From Sarcocystis neurona (taxonomy: Eukaryota > Apicomplexa > Conoidasida > Eucoccidiorida > Sarcocystidae), in NCBI GenBank assembly GCA_000727475.1, contig KL647332.1:1-64000 (forward strand): a stretch of 64,000 bases of DNA, in the 5' to 3' direction. This document shows, in pieces, positions 24,701-36,734 of the stretch (position 1 is its first letter; each line of letters starts with the position of its first letter). The notes below the pieces were generated by a model. That model ran no database searches and was not told the origin of the DNA. It worked only from the letters and a program-made list of their open reading frames with translations. A program made the position numbers and the translations under genes.

Positions 24701-25218
24701 AGGACACTTTAGTAGGCCGTTCAGGTGACGAGCTTTGAGCGTTGATATACTTCGCATTTGCTCAGTAGACGCTGTTCGGTTCCCATCTAAACGACCACTT
24801 GTTGATATCGAGCAGCGCAGAGAGAAAGGCAGCGCCCTTGAGACTCCAGCAAATCAGCTGGCTATGTGAACGGCTGTGGCCGGTTCGATCCTTTTCCCAC
24901 ACATTTGCGGAGTTCCATCCGGAACAAGAGGTTAGGCCCCCAGCTGCACACCTTCACTAAGGTGAAACTCTCAGCTTCATAACATGTAGATAACTGTTAA
25001 ACGCGTTACTATATTCTTAGTCAGGCATGATCGAGTATTCTCTGGTGCAGTTTGCGCAAAAGGTGCACGCCATACAACAGAGATCGCCTTCAGACAGGCT
25101 GCAGTAGTTGAGTTGACGTGCTGCGGTGCTTATATTATATTATACGCTCACGTCAACAGCTCAACGCAGAAACAGAGTCGTAGGACGCAATCCTCCTGCA
25201 GGTGGAAATAGACAGTCG
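21719..25218. other. Stretch without a supported gene
   Basis: Short overlapping frames only, for example 24356-24757 minus. A TA run lies at about 21845-21862. A tRNA-like string near 23850-23930 was examined and rejected. Confidence 0.45.
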
Positions 25219-25816
25219 NNNNNNNNNNNNNNNNNNNNNNNNNNNNNNNNNNNNNNNNNNNNNNNNNNNNNNNNNNNNNNNNNNNNNNNNNNNNNNNNNN
25301 NNNNNNNNNNNNNNNNNNNNNNNNNNNNNNNNNNNNNNNNNNNNNNNNNNNNNNNNNNNNNNNNNNNNNNNNNNNNNNNNNNNNNNNNNNNNNNNNNNNN
25401 NNNNNNNNNNNNNNNNNNNNNNNNNNNNNNNNNNNNNNNNNNNNNNNNNNNNNNNNNNNNNNNNNNNNNNNNNNNNNNNNNNNNNNNNNNNNNNNNNNNN
25501 NNNNNNNNNNNNNNNNNNNNNNNNNNNNNNNNNNNNNNNNNNNNNNNNNNNNNNNNNNNNNNNNNNNNNNNNNNNNNNNNNNNNNNNNNNNNNNNNNNNN
25601 NNNNNNNNNNNNNNNNNNNNNNNNNNNNNNNNNNNNNNNNNNNNNNNNNNNNNNNNNNNNNNNNNNNNNNNNNNNNNNNNNNNNNNNNNNNNNNNNNNNN
25701 NNNNNNNNNNNNNNNNNNNNNNNNNNNNNNNNNNNNNNNNNNNNNNNNNNNNNNNNNNNNNNNNNNNNNNNNNNNNNNNNNNNNNNNNNNNNNNNNNNNN
25801 NNNNNNNNNNNNNNNN
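25219..25816. other. Assembly gap (598 N)
   Basis: Unsequenced; true length unknown. Frames drawn through it are artefacts. Confidence 1.
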
Positions 25817-28697
25817 AATGCTCTTGTCCCGTATCGCCGTTCCTCCTAAACCATATGGCCTTAGCTCAACAATCGTGCCCTCAATATGCGGGAAAAGACC
25901 AGTCGCCAAAAGTCATCAGCATCGGCAATCCGTGTAGTGCCTAAGTCTTGTTTACTACGCCGGAGGCCCTGAAGCGCCATTGACACGTTCCTGAAAAAGC
26001 CACGCTAAGCTGTTCTGTACTGAAGCAAACCGACCTGCGGTCCTGAAGGAGAACTACTTTTCTACTGTCAATTCAAACAAACGCGAAACACCCGTGAGGT
26101 TAGCAGTCATATTATCTTCCCGGTTCGGTATGTTCTCGGTGGAGCCATAGCCGGTACAACATCCGAAGCGCGCTTTCGCCGAATAGAGTTTACACAGCAG
26201 CTAGCTGCCTCTTTATCAGTACAAAACTGCGTCTACCCTCCTCCTGCCGCTGTCCTCTCCTTGATTGCTGGCAGGACCTGAATAAATCCAACACCAACCC
26301 TTTATTCCTGTGTCCCACTTGCGATCGCCTCGATCGCAAGCACAGAAGCTTAATCTACTACCCTCGCCTTCCCTCATGCCTTCATGGGATCCATTACCCC
26401 TACAAGTATCTGTACTACTTTGGAATTCAGAAATACGTTCGTTCGTTGCCAAGGGACATTTCCAGGCTGCACCTTTTCATCAAGCGTAGCCGTATGTGTT
26501 GTCCCCCTTCCACTGCTGCTGGTTCGGCAGCGGCCACTCGAAAGCACAAAAGACGAACAAGACTTCAACACTTATTCTTCCTGAAAAGTTGTTTTACTCT
26601 TTCGAAAGTATTTCCCGTATATGCACGTCTTCGCATGGCCCCATCAGAGCAAGCGCTGGGCCACAATTGCCTCAGTGTTTTCACTTACTGAGAACTCCTT
26701 GTGCATTCTTCGCCGCTTCTCCCCAAAACTCCTTTCGCCTAACAACCCCAACGACAAAAACTCAGAGGGGGAGTGAAAAGTCCCCCCGGGCAGTTTTAAG
26801 TAAGAATGCATTTGCAGAACTCGTGGATCGCACAACTCTAAATGTGTGAAACATTGCTGTCCGCTGTAGAACAACAATTGAGGGGCAGTCTTTGTAGACG
26901 TGGCGTCTAAAAGACAGAATCCTCGTCGTTGCGCGTCCATTTCTAGTCTTGCATAATGCCTGCGTCACTGCCGACGCCACTGCTTAGGCACAAAGTGTAC
27001 CCTGTCGAACGAAATCCCTACTAATGCATGACCGGGTGCTGGTATGTGACAGAGCACTGGTATGTGGCAGACGAGATTTCTGAGATATAAAACGCATTCC
27101 TGCCGCCTTCCAGGATACTGCCGAAGGACCTCGCAAGACAACATCAATCCCCTCTGAAGGCGTGCACATACAGCAGTAGTGGAGAGCAGGTGGTAATCAC
27201 GGCAATCGATCTTCCCCCAACACAGGTTCTTCAAGCTCCTGAATTTACGAGCTGTTGTTCCTCTATTTTCCACGTCGTTTTGGGACCAGCTGGAGCACTG
27301 GGACGTCAGAGAAAGGGAAAAGTAGCTACGTGGTTGGGTGTCCCTGATAAAACGCGTATACCTCTGCGCGGGAATGAAGGCGCTGCCTTAACTGCGGCGA
27401 CTTCGTCAAAATACACTAAATTCGATCCTGATGAGGTTGGTTTGTTTGTTTGCTCTGAGCGCACGCTATCGCGACAGCGAAGCACTGCAGAAGACACTGG
27501 AATTGACTCTTGCAGTCGGCCGCCGCAAACGACGTAGCACAACTGTTCTGCACCATGCGCTTGTCTACATATCAAAGTGCTTCATCGATATGTTGTGCAC
27601 TCCCTCATTGTTGCACAACTGGTACCACACAGCATCCGCGACAACGGAGTGCAAGCGCGCAACAACTTAAATCATAGTTATCTACGGGATGACGTTACAC
27701 TGCCACCGAAAATCCGGGAAATTCGTTACGCGATACGGGCACAGCCAAGCTACGTACACTACCGCCGACGATACAGGAATTACGATTGCGTGTGTACGTG
27801 GGCACAGGCAAGCAACACACATGTGTAACACTGGCACCGATGGCACAACAATATCAATAAGTAAGGGCGCAGCGACAGCACGCATCTGTATGCATACAGA
27901 AACTGGTACTAGGGCCCGTGATCCTCATCAATTATGGGGCTAATCACTGTAAAATGCTTGTGAACTCGACGGTATCGACACGGTTTCGCTGTGGGATGCC
28001 CAAGAGAGAGTCCTTTTCTGGGTTTGGCTGTCTCCTGTCGAGCAATTATGCGACTCTAAATTGACGCTGTATGGTTCATCATCATCGCGTCCACAAATGG
28101 TCCACTAGTGGCCAACATCGCTGCAGCGATGATGAGGCTCGCCAACAAGGACGAACCATCCCTCAGTTGTCCCCGTAATGAGTTTCTTAGCGGTCACTCT
28201 CCGAATTCAGTCAGCCGACTCCATAGTGAATTCGCCGGTGGCCGCGCTGAACCCTCCGGTGGACTCGCTGTGTCAAGGTTACTTCCTGAGCCCACGCAAT
28301 CATACGAGCCAAGCGGAACGCAGAGCCGGAGACAGTTCCTTTGCGACTGGTAGGACGATCACGCGACAGACTGTATTATTGAGCACTGAAAGCACGAGGA
28401 CAGCAAAAATGTGCATGTGACTCCCTCGACCCCAGGTGGACAATGCAGCACACGCTGCTGGGGGGTGACTGTACGTGACGCGTAGAGTTCTTACAAGAAC
28501 TGCGCAAACATGTAACTATCCCACAAAGGCGGTTCCGCTCAGTTCTTCCCAGTCTCACCGGATCTGCTGGTCGACGACTGAGCGTCGTACAGCCTAACCA
28601 AGCTTGCCTAAAAATTTCTGACAACGAAACTGGCACAACGAGGAGGACACGTTAAAAGCTAGTAATCTCAAGCCCACTTGGCATGAGAAGCAATTTG
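25817..28697. other. Stretch with weak minus-strand frames
   Basis: Minus frames at 26940-26644, 27273-26965, 27575-27306 and 27885-27682 follow one another in the orientation of the gene array to the right. Each is 67-102 codons with plausible but unremarkable composition. They could be exons of another minus gene, but no copy comparison or clear splice signal supports them. Confidence 0.35.
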
Positions 28698-30269
28698 TCA
28701 GCATCGTCCCTTCTTTTCAAACGACGGGTGCATATGCAAAGCAAGTAGCCTTGAGTCCACGCAGCTCTCGTTACAATCTGTCAAGACCATCTCAGGCTCA
28801 AGGAGTTCCCATCCAAGCGTTCGAGAAGTGCTGTTATCTATTTGGTGTTGTACTACAAAAAGTACGTCATCAGCGGTAGCAGCGTACATAACAGCAGAGC
28901 AGCAGCAGATTAGTGGTGCGTCAGCCGCCCTCCGCTGTCCTAGTACACAGATTATCAATTCCTTTTCACACGTTGCACAACTTTGCACAAATCCAGACAG
29001 GTGCATCTTAAGGAAGTGAACATACTCGAAGGAGTGAAGTTGCTCCATGGTCTTTTCACCTACGCAGACACTCTCAACGTCGAGTGCACCCCCGCAGATG
29101 TGGTAGAGGGGCTACAAGCTACAGAGGCAAGGGCCACTAACAATCCAGATCAACCTAAGTAGTTGATCACGCTTTGTTCTGTGAAAGACGATGCACGAGC
29201 ACGGTGATATGACTACAGTGCACGGTCCAAGAAACCCGCATGCTTTAACTGTAATTCTCAGTTCAGTGAACACGAACGTACACATCCGCTCGCAGGCAAC
29301 TGTGTGTTAGACGTTGTTGGCTTTTATTATGTGCATGCGAATGAGTGGGACGTCAGAGCAAAGAAAAGGCAGAGGACCTTCTAAGTTCCACTTGAACAGT
29401 TCGTACAGTGACGCGAACAAGTCCTTGACTCGAAGTGCGTGCTCTTACGTGCTCTTACACGTGTGTCAGGATCTGTAGACACATACATGTTCACGAACTT
29501 TTCCTTTCCATCGGATCCTTTGACGTTCTTCTTCACAGCCACCTTTGCGCGCACGTACATAGGCGCTGCACACACGCATGGGCATACCCAATTTGTGCAG
29601 ACACACGTATATGGATGCTACTCAATCTCTAAAAGCGCTGATAGAAAACTGATTGGAGTTGACACCCCTGACAATGGGAAGTTTTGCAGCTTCGCTCTCC
29701 AGTAACTCTTCAGCGTATCTCAACAAATACAGATAGTTAAGGTTTTTATTCCTCAGCACATCTGGGCAATGGTAGATCTTAACATGTGCCCTTTTTGCCG
29801 AAGTGTTCTGCCGTCCCCTCAAGCGCACTCTTCTCCTTAGAACATCCAGAAGTATGCAGGTCGTCAGTGTCGTATTTGTACGCGTGTGCAACTTCCTGAA
29901 CAGGCGGGCGTGCCGCACAGACTCAACTGGCAGTGCGAGCTTTTTACGCGCAGATCTTCTGTTGAATGGGCAGATTTACCGGCACAATGAAGAAGTGAAC
30001 AGAAGAGTAAATATTTTCCTCAAGACGTCCGTGGGACTCGTTCAAACGTGTACTGCGGGCGGTGTTCGAGCCGTTTGTACGTGTGTGTACGTCACCACTA
30101 CACTCGGCTTCACCTCTTCTGGCAGCACCAGCTGCCTCAGCATCAACTCGGACAAAACAATGACCCGCAACTTGATCACTTGACCGTGCAGGGGAACTCG
30201 CGCATTCAGCAGAGCCCCTGTGTGCCTAAAGCTCCTATTGTCTGTTAACAACTTGATGCACGCCCGCAC
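28698..30269 (-). CDS. Hypothetical multi-exon gene, leftmost member of the array family
   Basis: Four minus frames in 5' to 3' order. 30269-30042 contains KLRVIVLSELMLRQLVLPEE. 29918-29622 contains VKIYHCPDVLRNKNLNYLYL. 29575-29381 contains YVRAKVAVKKNVKGSDGKEK; about 74% of its codons from 29565 on begin with a purine, it follows a CCCATGCGTGTGTGCAG acceptor, and GTAAGAG donors lie near its end. 29048-28698 contains ADDVLFVVQHQIDNSTSRT. The last aligns loosely with the AYNATTLVEV segment of the 31-35-kb copies, and the first with their RVIVL segment. A TVTVTS-like motif near 30.79 kb on the minus strand may belong to it. No known domain. Exon joins are not resolved. Confidence 0.5.
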
Positions 30270-31187
30270 CCTCAGAGGCGCACGTGCACACCACCGGCAA
30301 CCCAGTAACTCCGGCTGTTCTTATGTTGTGGAGGGCAATTTAGTGAACTGCTGTACACACCAGCAGGAAAGCACAGCCCGAAGGTCCCCTGGAGATCACT
30401 GTGCTAGTGTGTCCAAAGGTGGATGTAACAATTCATTTGAAGGCCTGTTCATTACAGCCGGTGTTCTATCAGCGCATTTGAAGACAGGAACGCTACTGGT
30501 GTAGACTCCAGACAAACTGCGTGTACATATACGTAAGCAGGACATGTACCTACGTACATGTAGACACGGCTGTGAACAAGCACGTCGAAGAGTCGTGTGT
30601 GAGTGAAAATGTCTGTGAAGATGCAGGGGTCTACAGATCCTGGCTAAGGTATAAGAAGACGCATTCCAGGCTCACCGGGCATTCGTCGCCGTCCGTGTAT
30701 GCACCGTATAGGTCAAACATCAAAGTGTTCGCTCCCTTGTTTCTGCTGACACGCGCTCCTTTGCACTTGAGAAGAGGTGACAGTCACGTAGGATGGTGGG
30801 CAGCAAGTACGACTCCCGCCTGTGAGTCCTTTGTCGGTGTTTCTTCACGCGTCTGTGTGCACCTGCAGTTTCAGAACAGGCATCTTGCTAGCATGCAGAC
30901 GTGTACTACTTTGCATCCCTCTGCAAATGAAAACTATAACTTGTATATATGATAGTGTAGAGGCATGCGCTGTGGTCAACGCGCCGTGGTTGTGCACTGG
31001 AGTAGCTCGCCACACTAATATCTACCACCTAGATAAAACTACATTGTTATTTTTCTCGCCTCTGCGCCTTGAATTGCGCCTGCATCACGTCGGCGGCCAC
31101 TCCTCTCAGTGAGGACACTTCCTTCGCATCTTGAGGTGCATCGTCCCACGACGATGAGAAATTTTAAGCAACTTAGCGATGTTTGTA

Positions 31188-32660
31188 TCATGACAGTGGC
31201 TGACAACCGACGGCCCGTCAACCTGCTGGTGGTCTGCTGCTGCGCGTGGTGCTAACGCTAGTGATGTTGCGTTAGAGTACGGGATTACCGGTACCTCGTT
31301 GACCACACTTTCTCACGAAGTCTTCCTTATTCATTATATGGACCGTTTATTGAACGGCACAAAGTAGGTGAACAATCTCAGCACTTCGATCCGAAGTCAA
31401 CTGCGATGAACCAATGGGTATTCACTTTTTGAAATGCCACTCTTTTGATAAGCTACCGGAATTTGTCTTGTGTGCGGAGGAACTGTTGAATAGAACGGAA
31501 CACTGAGGCACTGTTGCGAGGGGTCGAGCGCTGATTTGTTTTATAGAATCCGGTGCTAGCCACTACGTACGTTCCCGCATAGACTTCCACAAGCGTGGTT
31601 GCGTTGTATGCGGCTTGCGTCGTCTCAGTGCAACACATACTGATGCGTTGGTGTGAAGTGTCAATGGTGCCAAGGTTTTTGATGTGCAACTTTTTGAAAC
31701 TCGCAAGGCGCAGGCAGTCGCAAAATGAGAACACCTGCACCTGAGCGAGGAGGTCGCGTGGGGAAGCAGACGCTCTGCCCAGACAGGACTGCATTTCACT
31801 GGAGGCGGTGAACTCGTCACCGCCGTGACGGTGACATCACGACAGCGCCGGCCGAAGCAAGCGTCTTAACGCGACGTTGACCGAATAAACTGTGTGAGCC
31901 CAACGTCGGTGAAAGTGTTTACACTGAGAGAAAATTCCTAAATTTGTGACTATTGTGACCAGAGTCCGGAACTCCTGGCGGTCCTGCAGGCTCCATCAGT
32001 GACACCGTCGTTCAAGTGCAGAAGTCCGCTTTCCCTGACAAGACAAAGCTGCGTCCCAGGTACACAAGTCTTCTTTCCGTCTGGACTACGTCGTCGCCCA
32101 CAAAAATCGTAGTATCACCGATGTCGCACTTGCGGCTTCTTAACGTCCCCCTGGTGGGCAAGACCCTCCTTGGTAGTGGCTCAAGAGTCACGTACGCGGA
32201 GGAAGGAAGAGAGGGTGCGAATCGGGTTCGCTGTTGTCGTGTACAAACCCATGCCACAGGGATTGAATTGCTTTGTTCGTGACAGTCACGGTGTCGCGGC
32301 TGCTGTTGCCTTATGGACCCGACGTTTCAGTGCGGACACGGCCATTTTCTATTGGACTCACACGTTCGTGCTCAGTAGTAAGTCCTTCGCGTGACTGTCC
32401 TTCGGCTCTGTCCCGCTTTTTCCGTTGTGCCCGTGTGCTGACGTGAACAGAGGAACCGATGTGGATGGCTTAGCGGGTCTGCCTGCGCGTCCAGCGCCGT
32501 TGCGGGCGAAGTCGATAGGGAATCACGTTCTCGGATGGCTTGTTTCGGAAACTTTGCTCATGGCTGCAATAATGATGTATGAAAAAGAGATGATGCAGGA
32601 GACACGAGGAAGCATAGAATAGTAGTGCTTCGAGGAGACAGCCAAAAACAGGGGTGCTGA
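31188..32660 (-). pseudogene. Array copy A, decayed
   Basis: It contains recognisable counterparts of every block found in copies B and C, in the same minus order. A hydrophobic PVFGCLLEALLFYASSCL start lies near 32.65 kb. Next come DFARNGAG, then VHDNSEPDSHPLFLPPRT at about 32245-32145, GDDVVQTERRLVYLG, and MQSCLGRASASPRDLL through AAYNATTLVEVYAG at 31800-31560. A final block, VIPYSNATSLALAP, lies at about 31.25 kb. Stops and frameshifts interrupt the first third, so this copy looks inactive unless introns remove them. Function unknown. Confidence 0.55.
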
Positions 32661-34077
32661 TTATCTCAGCCTCAGTCGTACGTAGCGCCACTGCCAGTGA
32701 TGCTGCGTCGTAGGACGGGATTATCACAAGCTCAACAATCCCGCTTGATCACCAAGTGCTGGTAGTACGTTGTGTTGGCCAGGCTTTGCACGAAATCCTT
32801 GCCTGAAGGAGAAGCAAAAGAAGAGGTTGCAGTTCAACTCTCTATGGAGCGGCGCCTGAAAAAAACACAGTGACATAGTGTTTTGCGAAGCCGAGTGCTC
32901 GTTTGCTTCTGATGTGCCCTCGACGTGTTAGACTTCGGCGTTAGCCACTAGTTACACTCGCACGAAGACTTGCACAAATGTGTTTGCGTTGTATGGCGCT
33001 TGCGCCACGTGACTGCGACGGAGCACAAACAACCACGTAGCATCATTTTTCGGACAAAACTTGTAAGCCACGCCGTCCTGTAAATAACTGAACGATGAAC
33101 TCGAGTGGGCAAGGGCATGCCTGCCGAGAGCAGTTTGCACTCCGTCATAAGACACGGTGACCGAGTCGCCAAGTGTGTTACGGCAGCGTCGACCGAAGCA
33201 AGAGTGTTACTGCAACGTCGGCCGAGGTAAGGGTGTCAGTGCAACGTCAGCTGAAGTACCTACGTTGAAACAAAACTTCTCAGGTCGTAAGTCTTGTGAC
33301 GAGTAACGTTCAGGATTGCTTTCGGTCCTGGAGGCTTCAACAGTGAAATTTTCACTTTCCTTATCGCGTCTCTTGGACGTTCACTTCTCTGCGCGTTGCA
33401 GCCCACTGCGGAAGTCTAGTCTGCTTTAGAAGCGAACTTATACCCCAGGGACACAATTCTCATCCTTGCCTGTATTATTCGCCCGGCAACGTCGTCGTGC
33501 AGCAAAATACTTTTCTCAGCAGTGCCGCGTTTGCCATTTTCGACCTCCCCCATGCGGCCCGCCTTGCAAGTGGCTCAATCGTCCTGTACGCGGAGGACCG
33601 AATAAAAGGTATGAATCAGGCTCAGTGTAGTCGTGTACGGACCCACGCGAGAAGGAATCAGACTGCCCTGGCCACCCCGTGACTGTCACCATGGAGCGAG
33701 TGCAGCCGCATTATCAATCCGACAGCAGGTAGGGGTCACGAGCATTTTCTACCGTGCTCGTATGTTCGTCCGAAGTACTATAACTCTTGGGGTGACCCCC
33801 TTCAACTCTGTCTGGGGTTGGGTTCCGCTTTGTTCGTGTGCTTGCGTGCTCTTAGGGAGCAACCTTTTGCGAGTCCAGATCCGGGTCCAGCGCTGCCGTC
33901 GGCGAGGTCAGTATCGAAACTATCGACGATGATTTCGACTGCTTCGTCTACTCTCCTCATGGCTGCTCTAGTCATGTTTAGCCCATTTAATGGAGGAGAT
34001 GTGACACGCAGGGAAGAGGACACTACAGTGATTGAGAGGAGAAAACATAAAGTGAATTTCACGTCAACAATGATTGC
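32660..34077 (-). CDS. Array copy B, putative secreted protein (best-preserved first exon)
   Basis: The 5' frame (34077-33802) has a hydrophobic segment, FTLCFLLSITVVSSS, then a 42-codon stretch in which 36 codons begin with a purine, including MTRAAMRRVDEAVEIIVDSF. It ends near a possible donor GCAAAAG|GTTG. Further blocks are VHDYTEPDSYLLFGPPRT (33638-33541), SLGYKFASKADF, and GDSVTVSYDGVQTALGR through PYNANTFVQVFVRV (33172-32950). The last block follows the acceptor CTTCTCCTTCAG and includes IIPSYDAASLAVAL. No in-frame ATG precedes the signal-like segment: the codon there is GTG. So either an upstream exon supplies the start or the gene is damaged. No CAP or other known domain was recognised. 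Confidence 0.5.
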
Positions 34078-34114
34078 AGTGACATGCGTCTATCTGCATT
34101 CGTACCTGCAACGC

Positions 34115-34275
34115 TTCAGAGTGGCTCTAGTCCTCGCTCAGTAGTTGCCCGTATTTCTTCGGGACAGTGTGTCCTTTATCCGGACGAAGGCACTGCACAC
34201 AAAAGGCGCCACTTTCACTGCAAAGACGCGCACAGCTATATTCATTTTAACAGGCACGTCAGTCCACAAAGGTAA
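34115..34275. repeat. Upstream flank of copy B, repeated at about 36560-36700
   Basis: GTGGCTCTAGTCCTCGCT ... TTTCTTCGGGACAGTGTGTC matches GTGGCGCTAGTCATCGCT ... TTTCTTTAGGGACGGGGTCT at about 36.57 kb. Both are followed further on by ATTTTAACAGGMACRCG-type sequence. The non-coding 5' flank was therefore copied with the gene. Confidence 0.6.
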
Positions 34276-34339
34276 CATTTCCTTCACCCCATGACGCAGT
34301 AGTTAAGGTGGTCGCTAAGGAAGGCAGAACTGGAAGAGT

Positions 34340-36040
34340 TTAACAAAAAACAGAGAAATAACAGAGTATCCAGTTCGGCGATTTAAAGACCAGAAACCAT
34401 CCAGCACCTACTTCTGTGGGTAAGGCACACTTCAGCGGCTGCTTGAGCTGTATCTTTTCATATATTTGGACGCATGGACGGCCAACCCTTCCCTTGTCTG
34501 CTGTTGCGCACGGTGTTACGCCTAGTGACGCTGTGGAGTGATCCCCGTTCCTCAGCAAGACTTGTTAATACGTTGCTTTGTCCTCTTTTGGCACGGAATT
34601 CTTGCCTGATGGAGTAGCAGACAAAGACGTAGCACCTCAATTCCAGCACTACTCACTTGATAGTCACTTCGTCACCGTCGTCAGAAAGGAGCGTCCCTGA
34701 GTACGCTGCCGGGAAACCTTACGGTCGTAGATAAACAGTTGAAAGGAAGCTAACATACTGACAGACCGTTACGCAGGCCGAGTAGACATAAGATTATATG
34801 CGCACCCATCGTCTTGTATCCCGTTCGTAGCAACAGACTGTGGACGCAGGGCTGGACGAGCCTGTTCAAATTGTATGCTGCTGCCGTCGTCTGAGTACTA
34901 CGGAGAACTACAATATAAGTAGCGAAGTGTGCATATGAGAGCCCTACGGCGCTGCAGTTTCTATCCGGCGACATGCGGAAGAGGATTTAGTGAAGTGCCT
35001 CTGCAGCCATATTTGGGGTAAACTCATAGGGTGCGGATAATCAGCAAATGAAAAAATGAGTTGAACGAAGTAGTCATGTGGTGAAGGAGACGCAGTGGCG
35101 AGAGCACTTTGCATTCAATTAGACACGCTAGACTAGGGCGTTCGAGTCGTCACTTGTGTGTGACGGTCACCGCGAAGCAAGTGTGTCAGTGCAACGTCGG
35201 CTGAAGTGTTTACACTGTGACGGAATGCCTCAGTTTATGACTGCTGAAGTGTTTACACTGTGACGGAATGCCTCAGTTTATGACTGTTGAGTCGGATAGC
35301 GGTCGGGACTCCTTTCGATTCTGTAAGGCTCCAACAGTCAAATTGCCACTACCGTTGTCATCCTTTTAAATGTTCACTCCTCTTCGCCTTGCAGTTCAAC
35401 TGCGGAAGTCTAGTCTGCTTTAGAAGCCAAATCGGTATCCCAGGTAGGCAAATCTGATCCTTCCCTTTTTCCTTTTTTTTTTTTTTCTCGGCAACGTCGT
35501 CCGCAGAAAGCAATTCTAAGAAATGCCGCATTCGCCACATTAGACCTCCTCCTTGTGGCCACGGCCCTCCTTGCGAGTGGCTTAAGCGTCCTGTGGGGGG
35601 ATGAAGGAAAAGAGTGTAGGAATCAACTTCACTGTCCAAGTGTACAGACCTGTGCGGCATGAATTGACTTGCTTTGCTCATGACTGTCACAGTGTGGCGC
35701 GTGCTGTTGCATTTATTCATGCGACGGACCAATGTGGACACGGAAATTTTCCTTCGTACGCGTACGTTCGTGATCAGTATTGTGGTCCTTCGCGTGACCA
35801 TCTTTCTACTCTGTCCGGTTTTGCTTTCCGGTTTGTTCAGCTGCTGGCGTGGACTCGGGATCCAGTCTCAATGTCTCAACGGATGCAGCTGCCGCGCCAG
35901 CGCCGTTTCCGGCGAAGTCAACATAGAGACAAACAATAAGACTAATACTCTCGACTACTTTCTCACGGCTACATTAGTGATGTTTGAGTTCAAGGAAATG
36001 CCGGTGGAAAAGCAGCCTTTTTTAGGGGCCTTAAAATTAT
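34340..36040 (-). pseudogene. Array copy C, decayed
   Basis: Minus-strand blocks match copies A and B in order. VDFAGNGAG lies near 35.9 kb, HTVTVMSKASQF with VHLDSEVDSYTLFLHPP at 35700-35590, and TGRLSHSQGGP at about 35570. MQSALATASPSPHDYF lies near 35.1 kb, VVLRSTQTTAAAYNLNRLVQ near 34.87 kb, and the terminal block at 34640-34460. The order is kept, but phase changes between blocks, a poly-T tract sits at about 35468-35486 and a 43-bp duplication at 35201-35286, so the copy appears broken. Confidence 0.5.
35201..35286 (+). repeat. 43-bp near-perfect tandem duplication
   Basis: CTGAAGTGTTTACACTGTGA followed by CGGAATGCCTCAGTTTATGA is present twice in a row, at 35201 and 35244. The near identity marks it as much younger than the array copies around it. 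Confidence 0.9.
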
Positions 36041-36734
36041 AGTGCTTGAAAGGAGACAGCTGAGAGCAGTGGGGCCGGGCGTCGAGATTGCATATGAGGA
36101 CTGATCAGAGTGAAAGTCGAAGCCACCGTGAAGCGATTAATCGCGTAGATCATGAAGATTGTGCCGTCACAACATTTGCTTATGTGCATACACATATTTG
36201 TGGCTTGGTTCTGCCCGTACCCCTTGATGTTGTTCTACCATCGGCGGCAGTGTTACAAATTTGGGCTGCTCATCTGGCCCGTACTCATCTAACCGACACA
36301 CCGATGCCAATGTAACTCGACCACGCACACCGTTGTCGTATTCCCTGTTTGTTCGCCTATTGTGCCTTAATCAACGAGTGTACGAAGCCGATGAAAGGCT
36401 CTTGCCTGCAATCGGCTGCATACCATTACGAAAAAGTAAGTCCTTGAACTGCGTTTTGCACTGAAGTTCCAGCGAGAGCCCCTGCGCTGCTGTTTGCATT
36501 ACCTTATAATGGCACGTTAGATGGCAGCAACGCGCGTCCAGCTGTAAGCGTGCAACGCGTCAATGTGGCGCTAGTCATCGCTGGGAAACTGCCCCAATTT
36601 CTTTAGGGACGGGGTCTATTTTATCCTAAAGGAGTCACTGGAATAAAGGCAGAGCGTTCACTGGGACGGCGAACTACTAATTTTAACAGGAACACGATCC
36701 CACATAGACAGCTTCCGCTCCCTCTCAGCAGCAT

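Noticed and set aside
24880..24900. GGTTCGATCC string resembling a tRNA B box.
   Set aside because: No A box at proper distance and the T stem does not pair.
25126..25944. Long open frames of 215-272 codons on both strands.
   Set aside because: They run through the 598-N gap; the sequenced parts are too short to count.
28698..36700. Assignment of the array to the Eimeria SAG surface-antigen family.
   Set aside because: Only the tandem, secreted-type layout fits. I saw no CAP-domain motif or characteristic cysteine pattern, so the name is withheld.
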